Assembly (NCBI GenBank): GCA_964437725.1
Contig: CAYTIB010000015.1
Location: 1 to 48,464 of the forward strand
Length of the DNA: 48,464 bases
From: CAYTIB01 sp964437725
GTDB taxonomy: Bacteria; UBA8248; JACPRG01; G963555815
Direction: 5' to 3'
Part shown: in pieces, positions 41,487 to 48,464 of the stretch
Position numbering within the stretch: position 1 is the first letter of the stretch
How the letters are laid out: every line of letters starts with the position of its first letter
Notes under the pieces: model-generated
Databases searched by the model: none
Told to the model about the DNA's origin: nothing
The model's input: the letters and a program-made list of their open reading frames with translations, nothing else
Position numbers and translations under genes: made by a program

Positions 41487-43373
41487 ATGGAGAACCGAAT
41501 ACATGTCATGCCGGCGCCACTCGCTAATCAGATTGCTGCGGGTGAAGTCGTTGAACGCCCGGCCTCAGTTGTTAAGGAACTGGTTGAGAATGCTTTGGAT
41601 GCTAAAGCCCGCCGGATTGAGGTTGAAGTTGTGGGAGACGGGACCCACTGTATTCTCGTGTCTGACGATGGGGATGGGATGGGGGGTGAAGATGCTTTGT
41701 TGGCTTTTCGTCGCCACGCCACGAGCAAGGTTCGACACTCTGAAGATTTGCAAGCATTGTCCACCCTTGGTTTCCGGGGAGAGGCTTTGCCGAGCATAGC
41801 ATCTGTTTCGCGAACCACTCTTGTCACACGGCCTCGTGGTTTGAATGTGGATGATTCAGATACATTAACTGGAACGCAGGTTATGGTGGATGGTGGAAAG
41901 GAGTGTGGGATTAAGGAAACGGCTGCTCCTCCAGGAACGGCGGTTGAAGTGCGTGATCTTTTCTACAATACACCTGCACGACGGAAGTTCCTCAAGAGCA
42001 GACGAACAGAAATTTCTCGGATTGCTGATGTGGTCACAAACGCAGCACTTACCTTTCCGAGTGTTGCTTTTCGCCTTCGCAACGAGAAGCGGATTCTTAT
42101 CGATTGGCCTCAAACAGATCGCGCGGGGCGCGTGCGTGCCATTCTTCAAAAAAGGGAAGCTGAGGGGTTGTTTCCCTTGCCTGGGTTACCAGTCCCGACC
42201 AATTCTATTCAGGTAGAGGGGTTTGCCTCTGTTCCTTCAGTAACCCGTGCGGGGCGCTCTTGCCAGTATGTGGCGATCAATGGTCGTTATGTCCGAGACC
42301 GCACAGTTGTTAACGCAGCGTACGATGTTTACCGAAGTCTAATTCCTGTTGGTCGTCACCCTCTTTTTTTCCTTTACCTTATTCTTGATCCTGCTGAAGT
42401 AGATGTGAACGTGCACCCGACCAAGGCGGAAGTGAGGTTTCGGGATGCGAGCCAAGTATTTTCCGCCGTTCGTCGTGCATTGGGTAATGGTTTGATTCAG
42501 GCCTCGGGGGTCACCGGTGTAGTTGGTCCTGCTCCGCCCTCAAATGGTAATGCCGATCCGCTACCCTCCTCGGAATCGGCAACTCGGGCAAAGGTTTATG
42601 CTTTGCGAAGCCCGGCGGATAGGACCGAACCGGAGGCCCCCGAAGTACCTGGGCATCGGAGTGCCACCGTTCCAAAAGGGAGAACGATTGTGGCGAAGCG
42701 TTTTCCGGGCCGGCCTCAAGGATCAGCGAACGAGGTCTCTGCTTTTGGTCAACTACCCTCTCTTTTGGAGACAAGAACTCCCAAACGTTTGCTTTCCGAG
42801 GTTCGTGTTATTGGTCAGTTTCATGGAACGTTCATTCTGTTAGAGCATCCGACGGGGCTTCTTGTGATGGATCAACACACAGCGCATGAACGAGTGTTGT
42901 TCATGCGCCTTACCGAGAAGGTTGATTCCGGACGAGTCGAGCGTCAGGTTTTATTGCTTCCTGTGAACGTAGAGGTTTCGCCTGCTGAGGAAGCTTTGAT
43001 ATCCGACCGCCTGAGTGATTTAGAACAGCTTGGGTTAATAGTTGAGCCTTTCGGTCACGGGACGTTTATCGTCAGGGAGGTTCCCGCTCTCCTCGATCAT
43101 GTGAGTCCGTCCGAGCTTGTCCGCGAGATCATTGAAGGAATAGATGATGAGGAAGGGCGGAAAAAGAATTTTTCAGATCTTACGGAGACGCTGATTGACC
43201 GGATGGCTTGCCGAGGAGCGGTCAAGGCTCGTAATCCGTTGGAGAAAGAAGAGATTGAACATCTAGTTAAAGAATGTCTAGAACTAGACCTTTTGTTCAC
43301 GTGTCCGCATGGTCGGCCTATCACGCTTATTTTGCCGAAGGAGGAGGTTGAGCGGCGATTTTTGCGAAGGTGA
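41487..43373 (+). CDS. mutL: DNA mismatch repair protein MutL
   Basis: ATPase that couples mismatch recognition by MutS to strand removal. 628 aa from ATG 41487, where the conserved 'LANQIAAGEVVERPASVV' region begins shortly after. GHKL motifs: 'KELVENALDA' (E34, N35), 'DDGDGM' and 'LGFRGEALPSI'. The linker (about 345-440) is Pro/Arg-rich. The C-terminal domain contains D462-QHTAHERVLFM, close to the endonuclease motif DQHA-x2-E-x4-E but with Met at the last Glu, plus 'MACRGAVKARNPL' and 'CPHGRP'. Its last four bases overlap the start of the Dam-type methylase. Confidence 0.95.
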   Translation: MENRIHVMPAPLANQIAAGEVVERPASVVKELVENALDAKARRIEVEVVGDGTHCILVSDDGDGMGGEDALLAFRRHATSKVRHSEDLQALSTLGFRGEALPSIASVSRTTLVTRPRGLNVDDSDTLTGTQVMVDGGKECGIKETAAPPGTAVEVRDLFYNTPARRKFLKSRRTEISRIADVVTNAALTFPSVAFRLRNEKRILIDWPQTDRAGRVRAILQKREAEGLFPLPGLPVPTNSIQVEGFASVPSVTRAGRSCQYVAINGRYVRDRTVVNAAYDVYRSLIPVGRHPLFFLYLILDPAEVDVNVHPTKAEVRFRDASQVFSAVRRALGNGLIQASGVTGVVGPAPPSNGNADPLPSSESATRAKVYALRSPADRTEPEAPEVPGHRSATVPKGRTIVAKRFPGRPQGSANEVSAFGQLPSLLETRTPKRLLSEVRVIGQFHGTFILLEHPTGLLVMDQHTAHERVLFMRLTEKVDSGRVERQVLLLPVNVEVSPAEEALISDRLSDLEQLGLIVEPFGHGTFIVREVPALLDHVSPSELVREIIEGIDDEEGRKKNFSDLTETLIDRMACRGAVKARNPLEKEEIEHLVKECLELDLLFTCPHGRPITLILPKEEVERRFLRR

Positions 43374-44236
43374 GCTTGAATTGGCGAAGTCCTGAGAATG
43401 GGTTTGGTGATTTGAGGAACACGAGACTACCTCAGCCTTTTTTGAAATGGGCGGGAGGGAAAAAGCAACTTTTGGGGCAATTCGATTCTTTTTTCCCGAA
43501 AAGGATTGACGGGTATGTTGAACCTTTTGTTGGGAGCGGGGCTGTTTTCTTCCATATTTTGGAACGTTATTGCCTGAAGAGTGTCACCCTCGGAGATGGA
43601 AATTCTGAGCTGATCAATACTTACGAAGCAGTTCGGGATGATGTCGAAAAGCTAAATCGGCAACTAAGTTATCACCGCCGTATGCATAGCCAAGAGTATT
43701 ATCGGAAGGTTAGAGAGATGAAGCCGAAGAGCCTGGCAGGACGTGCCGCGCGACTGATTTACTTGAATAAAACCTGCTACAACGGGCTTTACCGGGTTAA
43801 CTCGAAGGGACGCTTCAATGTCCCTATGGGGAGGTACAAAAATCCAAGCATTTTTGATGCTGTCAATCTCCGTAGTGTTAGCAACGTGCTTCAGGGCGTG
43901 AGATTGAGAGTATGTCATTTCTCTGAATTCGCTCACACCGGCCGGCGGGGGGAATTCTTTTACCTCGATCCCCCTTACCACCCCGTTTCTAAGACATCCA
44001 GTTTTACCAACTACACGGCTAAGGCCTTTACGGAGTCAGACCAGAGACACCTGGCTGAGGTGTTTCAAACTTTGAATCGGAAAGGTTGTTTTTTGATGCT
44101 CAGTAATAGTGATTGTGATTTTATCCGAAATCTTTACGGCAACTTCAGGATTGAAACAGTGCGGGCACGAAGGGCGATCAATTCTAGGGCAAATGGCCGC
44201 GGAAAGATTAACGAGCTTTTGGTTTTGAATTATTGA
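43370..44236 (+). CDS. dam: D12-class DNA adenine N6-methyltransferase (Dam-like)
   Basis: 288 aa, alpha-group amino-methyltransferase of the Dam/DpnM (MethyltransfD12) family. SAM site 'LKWAGGKKQLLGQF' (25-38) and 'YVEPFVGSGAVFFHIL', catalytic D200-PPY in 'FYLDPPYHP', and 'LSNSDCDFIRNLY' near the end. The target-recognition region is about 75-165. GATC is the likely site for a Dam orthologue, but I cannot prove it from sequence. GTG 43370 overlaps the mutL stop (GTGA), so the two are translated together, pointing to a repair or housekeeping role rather than restriction; no endonuclease gene is adjacent. Confidence 0.88.
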   Translation: MSLNWRSPENGFGDLRNTRLPQPFLKWAGGKKQLLGQFDSFFPKRIDGYVEPFVGSGAVFFHILERYCLKSVTLGDGNSELINTYEAVRDDVEKLNRQLSYHRRMHSQEYYRKVREMKPKSLAGRAARLIYLNKTCYNGLYRVNSKGRFNVPMGRYKNPSIFDAVNLRSVSNVLQGVRLRVCHFSEFAHTGRRGEFFYLDPPYHPVSKTSSFTNYTAKAFTESDQRHLAEVFQTLNRKGCFLMLSNSDCDFIRNLYGNFRIETVRARRAINSRANGRGKINELLVLNY

Positions 44237-44388
44237 AGGCGAGATGAAGAACTCTCAAGTGTTCTCGAATGTTTCCGTTGCTTTAGCGTTTGTGTTTGTT
44301 GATATGGCCTCTCCTGATCGATTAGGGCCGGAGTCGAAGCGCATGCGTTTTGCACTTTCCTCGCCCGTGAATTGAACGGAGTAAAGAC

Positions 44389-44979
44389 GTGAATTTGGAA
44401 ACCATAGACATCAACCGGATCTTTCGGGATGTACGGGAGATCGAGGAGTACAAATCTCTCCGATCGGCCTTTGCGAGCCTGAATGGTCAGCGTGTGACCA
44501 TGATGACTTATGCACTCACACTTTTTGGTGCTGTTCTCGGTTTCTTGATGCGTAGCGAACCGCCGATTCTATGGGAGTATAAGTCGATTATTCTTCTTCT
44601 GATCCTGGGGGTTTTTGCTCTGAGTCAGGTTCGCTTCAGCCGTTACGCTTGTATGGTCGCTGCCTACATACAGGTCTACCATGAGAAAGACTATCTCGGG
44701 ATGGGGTACCACACCAGGATGAGGAAATTCGCGCCATTCAGTCGGAATGTGCTTCTGTACAACTACGCTGTAGTTTACACCGTCATGGGAGTTGTTGCAG
44801 CGGGACTGCCGCCCTTAATGTTTCCTGGTCCTCTTACGTTTTTTCCGGGAGTTTTGTTCGGCGTAGTTACCGTGACGTACTTCGTTTTCAATGCACTCAT
44901 GTATGGCCGCGAATTTCCCCTTGCCGATTACATCCATGAATGGGACCGAGTCAAAAAAAAGGAGGAGACTTCGGCATGA
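44389..44979 (+). CDS. Membrane protein with about four helices, function unknown
   Basis: 196 aa. Charged, helical N-terminus ('IFRDVREIEEYKSLRSAFASLN'), then a hydrophobic pair at about 38-58 and 66-82, a cytosolic stretch ('YHEKDYLGMGYHTRMRKF'), and a second pair at about 124-144 and 150-168, ending in a charged tail. The two-pair layout with an amphipathic start is a little like SLATT-type membrane proteins, but I do not recognise a family. GTG 44389 has GGAG upstream. Its TGA overlaps the guaA ATG (ATGA at 44976-44979), and the guaA ribosome site GGAGGAG lies within its last codons, so it is coupled to guaA. Confidence 0.72.
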   Translation: MNLETIDINRIFRDVREIEEYKSLRSAFASLNGQRVTMMTYALTLFGAVLGFLMRSEPPILWEYKSIILLLILGVFALSQVRFSRYACMVAAYIQVYHEKDYLGMGYHTRMRKFAPFSRNVLLYNYAVVYTVMGVVAAGLPPLMFPGPLTFFPGVLFGVVTVTYFVFNALMYGREFPLADYIHEWDRVKKKEETSA

Positions 44980-46544
44980 CCTCCAGAGTCCTGGTTCTCG
45001 ACTTTGGCTCGCAATATACGCAATTGATAGCTCGGCGGGTCCGGGAGCACAATGTTTATTGTGAAATTTTCCCCTGTACCACCTCCATAGACGAAATATC
45101 GGGTTTTGACCCACAGGGCCTGATTCTCAGTGGTGGCCCATATAGCGTGTATGAATCGGATGCCCCGAGTTGTCCTCCTGCTATTTTCGAAATTGGACTC
45201 CCTATTCTAGGGATTTGCTACGGCCTTCAGTTCATGGCGTATCACTTGGGTGGAAAAGTTCATCCAGGGTTAAAGCGAGAGTATGGTCCAGCCGAATTGG
45301 ATCTTATAAACGATGATGGATTATTTGACGGTGTGGATAGATTGACTCGCGTCTGGATGAGCCATGGAGACAAGCTGGACACTCCTCCCCTAGGATTCGA
45401 AATTATTGCCCGGACTGACAACGCACCCATCGCTGCTGTTATGCATAAAGAGAAGAGACTTTACGGACTGCAGTTTCACCCTGAGGTTGTTCATACCTCC
45501 CAGGGAAATACCATTTTCGAAAATTTTTTATTTGAAATTTGTAAGTGCAAACCGGACTGGACCATGGCGTCCTTTATTGAGATGTCTACGGACGCGATCA
45601 GAAAGGAGATCGGCGAGAGTGGAAGCGTTCTTCTGGGATTGTCTGGTGGAGTGGACAGTGCGGTGGCGGCTGCGCTCATCCACAAGGCCATCGGTGATCG
45701 TCTCACTTGTATTTTCGTTGACAATGGTTTGTTGCGAAAAAATGAGGCGGAGCAGGTACTTAACTTTTTCCGAGGGCGTTTTGGATTTAATTTGAAATTT
45801 TCAGATTCTTCCGAAAAATTTCTCAAAGAGCTTGTTGATGTTACCGACCCAGAAGAGAAACGGAAAATCATCGGTCGCGTTTTCATCGAAGTTTTTGAAA
45901 TGGTGGCTGAGGAGGCCGAGCGCGGACGCGCAGGAGAGCCCTGCCCTACGCCGGTCACCCACCTTGCCCAGGGGACCCTCTACCCCGATGTAATAGAGAG
46001 CGTATCTTTCCGAGGCCCCTCAGCCACTATTAAATCTCATCACAATGTCGGGGGATTACCTGAGCGAATGGGACTTGCATTGCTAGAGCCCTTTCGCGAA
46101 CTGTTCAAGGACGAGGTTCGTGAAATAGGACGAGAACTTGGTTTGCCCGATGAGATTATTCTTCGGCAGCCTTTTCCCGGCCCTGGTTTAGCGGTCCGGA
46201 TTTTGGGAAAGATTACACCCGAGAAACTTGATGTTTTGCGCGCGGCTGATTCTATACTTCTGGAGGAGGTGCGGGAGGCTGGGATATACGAACAGGCTTG
46301 GCAGACCTTCTGTGTCCTTCTTCCAGCCAAAAGTGTGGGTGTAATGGGCGATTTTCGAACTTATGAAAATGCTGTGGCCATTCGGGCTGTTACGAGTCTA
46401 GATGGGATGACGGCTGACTGGATGCGCATACCAGACGAGCTTCTGGCTCGGGTATCAGGACGGATTATCAACGAGGTAAGAGGAATAAACCGGGTTGTCC
46501 TCGACATTACCTCTAAGCCCCCAGGTACAATAGAGTGGGAGTGA
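44976..46544 (+). CDS. guaA: GMP synthase (glutamine-hydrolysing)
   Basis: Converts XMP to GMP with glutamine nitrogen. 522 aa. N-terminal class-I amidotransferase with nucleophile C81 in 'GICYGLQFMAYH' and the His/Glu pair in 'LQFHPEVVHT'; the PP-loop ATPase has S223-GGVDS; the C-terminal dimerisation domain ends 'DITSKPPGTIEWE', the standard GuaA terminus. ATG 44976 has GGAGGAG nine bases upstream and overlaps the preceding membrane-protein stop. guaC follows downstream after a hairpin, so GMP synthesis and its reversal are side by side. Confidence 0.97.
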   Translation: MTSRVLVLDFGSQYTQLIARRVREHNVYCEIFPCTTSIDEISGFDPQGLILSGGPYSVYESDAPSCPPAIFEIGLPILGICYGLQFMAYHLGGKVHPGLKREYGPAELDLINDDGLFDGVDRLTRVWMSHGDKLDTPPLGFEIIARTDNAPIAAVMHKEKRLYGLQFHPEVVHTSQGNTIFENFLFEICKCKPDWTMASFIEMSTDAIRKEIGESGSVLLGLSGGVDSAVAAALIHKAIGDRLTCIFVDNGLLRKNEAEQVLNFFRGRFGFNLKFSDSSEKFLKELVDVTDPEEKRKIIGRVFIEVFEMVAEEAERGRAGEPCPTPVTHLAQGTLYPDVIESVSFRGPSATIKSHHNVGGLPERMGLALLEPFRELFKDEVREIGRELGLPDEIILRQPFPGPGLAVRILGKITPEKLDVLRAADSILLEEVREAGIYEQAWQTFCVLLPAKSVGVMGDFRTYENAVAIRAVTSLDGMTADWMRIPDELLARVSGRIINEVRGINRVVLDITSKPPGTIEWE

Positions 46545-46642
46545 CTAAAAATACATTAAAATCAACTACTTAAGTGTGTTTTAGGATTTGTTGTCTTTGT
46601 GGAATTGAAAAGGATGAAAACCAGTGTAATATTGATCCATTG

Positions 46643-46670
46643 ATTCTAAATGATTTTTTAGAATGTTTTT
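46643..46670 (+). terminator. AT-rich hairpin with T-run between guaA and guaC
   Basis: ATTCTAAA (46643-46650) pairs perfectly with TTTAGAAT (46657-46664) around a six-base loop, and TTTTT follows at 46666-46670. It could end the guaA transcript. Lying about 30 bases before guaC, it could equally be an operator or attenuator for guaC. Confidence 0.55.
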
Positions 46671-46697
46671 ATTGAGTGGGGGTAGCCAAGGGGAAAA

Positions 46698-47732
46698 ATG
46701 TTAATAGAAGATGATATTAAACTTGATTATTCCGACGTGCTAATTAGACCTAAACGCTCAGCACTTACCTCCAGATCCGAAGTTGAAATGGAAAGGACGT
46801 ACACTTTTTACCATAGTAGAAGAGTGTGGACAGGTGTTCCTGTTATGGCTAGCAACATGGACACCACCGGTACATTTGAGATGCATGATGTATTGCGGGA
46901 AAGTAAAATGGTGACCTGTATCGCCCGCCACTACAATAAAGATATCATCAATTGGAAAGAGCGAGAATATGAACATATTTGTGTTATGTCGGGCATCTCT
47001 GATCTGGAAATCAGTGAATTAACTGAGATTGTATCAACTTGGCCTCAGATATCTTTTGTCGGCTTAGATGTTGCAAACGGATATACAAAGAATTTTGTCG
47101 ATAGTGTCAAATACTTACGAGACAGGTTAGGTCAACGTGCAACCATTGTTGCCGGTAATGTGGTAACTGCTGATATGACAGCAGAGTTATTGATGGCCGG
47201 TGCTGATATTGTCAAGGTGGGAGTGGGACCTGGCAGCGTCTGCACCACTCGTATCAAGACGGGGATTGGATACCCACAGTTGAGTGCAGTAATCGAGTGT
47301 TCAGATGCTGCCCATGGTGTTGGTGGACACATTATTGCAGATGGTGGTTGTAATTCGCCTGGTGATATTGTGAAGGCGTTTGCTGCTGGTGCGGACTTTG
47401 TTATGGTAGGCGGTATGCTTGCAGGGCATGAGGAGTGTGATGGGGAATATGTTTATGAGGATGATGAGTCAGGCCCTGTTGGGATGCATTTCTACGGAAT
47501 GGCATCCAGGCTTGCGATGGACAGACATGGGAAATCAGATGGAGGGTATCGTGGTGAGGAAGGCAAGTTAGTAACTGTTCCTTACCGTGGTAGCGTTAGT
47601 GATACGGTAACAGACATTTTAGGTGGCATGCGTTCGGCGTGCACTTATGTAGGCGCGAGTAGGTTAAAGGATTTGCCCAAATGTACCACCTTTATTCGGG
47701 TTAACAATACCCACAATCGTGTGTATGAATGA
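46698..47732 (+). CDS. guaC: GMP reductase
   Basis: NADPH-dependent reductive deamination of GMP to IMP. 344 aa, the GuaC type (like E. coli and animal enzymes), distinguished from IMP dehydrogenase by lack of CBS domains and by length. The catalytic cysteine C182 is in 'GVGPGSVCTTR'; 'DIKLDYSDVLIRPKRS' and 'VPVMASNMDTTGTFEM' are diagnostic, and 'GMHFYGMAS' is the flap. The gene and its upstream region look visibly more AT-rich, with more TTA and AT-ending codons than guaA, suggesting acquisition from elsewhere (impression by eye). AAGGGGA precedes the ATG. Confidence 0.96.
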   Translation: MLIEDDIKLDYSDVLIRPKRSALTSRSEVEMERTYTFYHSRRVWTGVPVMASNMDTTGTFEMHDVLRESKMVTCIARHYNKDIINWKEREYEHICVMSGISDLEISELTEIVSTWPQISFVGLDVANGYTKNFVDSVKYLRDRLGQRATIVAGNVVTADMTAELLMAGADIVKVGVGPGSVCTTRIKTGIGYPQLSAVIECSDAAHGVGGHIIADGGCNSPGDIVKAFAAGADFVMVGGMLAGHEECDGEYVYEDDESGPVGMHFYGMASRLAMDRHGKSDGGYRGEEGKLVTVPYRGSVSDTVTDILGGMRSACTYVGASRLKDLPKCTTFIRVNNTHNRVYE

Positions 47733-47974
47733 GAAAAAGTAGTATGTGAGTTGCTTTTATTTGAATTACCTTATTCAGTCTAGCTTTGAAAATATCTGGA
47801 CTCGTCAAATTTTTTCTTGTTAGACACCCATTTTGATCTAGCGCGAGAAGAGTTGGAAGAAAGATTAGATTTTTGGTGTATGCTCCGCGCTCATATGAAG
47901 TATTAGAATGATTGCCTTCGAACTTTGAAAGCAAAGTGTGTTCTTGAGGATTTGAGCATCGAAAGGCACCGCCC

Positions 47975-48464
47975 TTGAAACACGCCGATTTTTGCCACCT
48001 TCATCTTCACACCCAGTATAGTCTGCTGGATGGGGCCAACCGAATAGACTCCCTGATGAAGAAGGCAGAGTCCCAGAAGTTGCCTGCCCTTGCTGTCACA
48101 GATCACGGGAATCTTTTCGGTGCAATAAAATTTTACAAGAAGGCTAGGGAACACGGGATCAAGCCCATTTTGGGATGTGAACTCTACCTTGCCCAGGGAA
48201 GCCGATTTGACCGAACACCGCCTTCAGGCGATGGGGCTGTCGGACTTAATCATCAGCTTCTTCTAGCCATGGACGACAGAGGATATCAAAATCTTCTCGC
48301 TCTTGTTAGCAAAAGCCATCTGGAAAGTTTTTATTACAAACCTCGTGTTGACCGAGAATTACTGTAGAAGTACTCCGATGGATTAATTGCGACGACCTCG
48401 TGTCTAAATGGTCCAGTGCCGCAGGCACTCCTCCAGGGGGATGAGGAGCTAGCTGAACAGTCCG
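47975..48464 (+). CDS. dnaE: DNA polymerase III alpha subunit, N-terminal part, with an in-frame amber codon
   Basis: Replicative polymerase, 5' portion only; the window ends within it. The PHP domain is clear: 'CHLHLHTQYSLLDGANRI', 'LAVTDHGNLFGAIKFY' and 'GIKPILGCELYLAQG'. Start is TTG 47975 with AAAGG upstream. Codon 131 is TAG (48365-48367), between 'YYKPRVDRELL' and 'KYSDGLIATTSCLNGPVPQA'. The downstream part, in the same frame and open to the window edge, is normal DnaE sequence, so this is a single-codon interruption, not a frameshift. Conserved relatives usually have Glu or another polar residue there, and GAG, CAG or AAG can each become TAG by one change. It could be a sequencing error, a decayed extra copy, or readthrough. 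Confidence 0.85.

Noticed and set aside
48365..48367. Genome-wide reassignment of TAG as a sense codon
   Set aside because: At least seven other genes in the window end at TAG exactly where their families normally end, so TAG clearly works as a stop here.

Overview
The window reads as a chromosomal segment of an uncultured Gram-negative bacterium. Supporting signs are a lipobox lipoprotein, periplasmic and exported proteins, MreB, a PBP5-type carboxypeptidase, MutL next to a Dam-type methylase, and many GTG/TTG starts. Gene density is about one per kb on both strands. I see no rRNA, tRNA, CRISPR array, insertion sequence or phage module. The gene mix (several NitT/TauT-type, DMT, TauE, SDR and amidohydrolase genes) resembles environmental, probably marine or soil, deltaproteobacterial, Nitrospinota or Tectomicrobia-like genomes. 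That placement is only an impression.

Layout. 1-2.7 kb: the end of an MFS transporter, a nucleotide-sugar epimerase and a convergent DegT-type sugar aminotransferase (surface polysaccharide chemistry). 2.8-5.7 kb: a tight minus-strand operon of an M20 dipeptidase and two paralogous TauE/SafE exporters. 5.8-7.4 kb: a YhaM-like OB-HD nuclease facing an Rrf2-type Fe-S regulator with an IscR-like palindrome in front of it. 7.5-13.1 kb: a MidA-type methyltransferase and dacA, divergent from uvrA, with mirrored TTGACA promoters. 13.1-15.7 kb: an ECF sigma factor, a zinc-finger anti-sigma factor and an exported trypsin-like protease. 16-17 kb: a glycine-zipper lipoprotein and a small zinc-ribbon membrane protein. 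17.2-21.7 kb: a small unknown protein overlapping an amidohydrolase, followed by a complete NitT/TauT-type ABC importer. This looks like uptake and deamination or hydrolysis of a small N-containing compound.

21.9-24.2 kb holds a Sel1-repeat protein, a DUF4379-like zinc ribbon and a membrane-anchored alpha/beta hydrolase. 24.3-26.9 kb: mreB behind a GAF-GAF protein with a degenerate GGDEF domain. 26.9-32.1 kb: two paralogous DMT transporters divergent from an aminotransferase/SDR/hydrolase operon. 32.3-36.8 kb: dinB, two related SDRs and mnmA. 37-41.2 kb: leuA with a structured leader, a divergent aroQ-like gene, a third DMT transporter and mazG. 41.5-48.5 kb: mutL overlapping dam, a four-helix membrane protein overlapping guaA, guaC (more AT-rich), and the start of dnaE.

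The strongest oddity is at the right edge. dnaE is interrupted by an in-frame amber codon, while the reading frame after it still encodes normal DnaE sequence. Other points worth checking are the AroQ-like protein lacking two expected active-site residues, the MutL/Dam overlap with a near-complete MutL endonuclease motif, and the coupling of a degenerate signalling protein to MreB.
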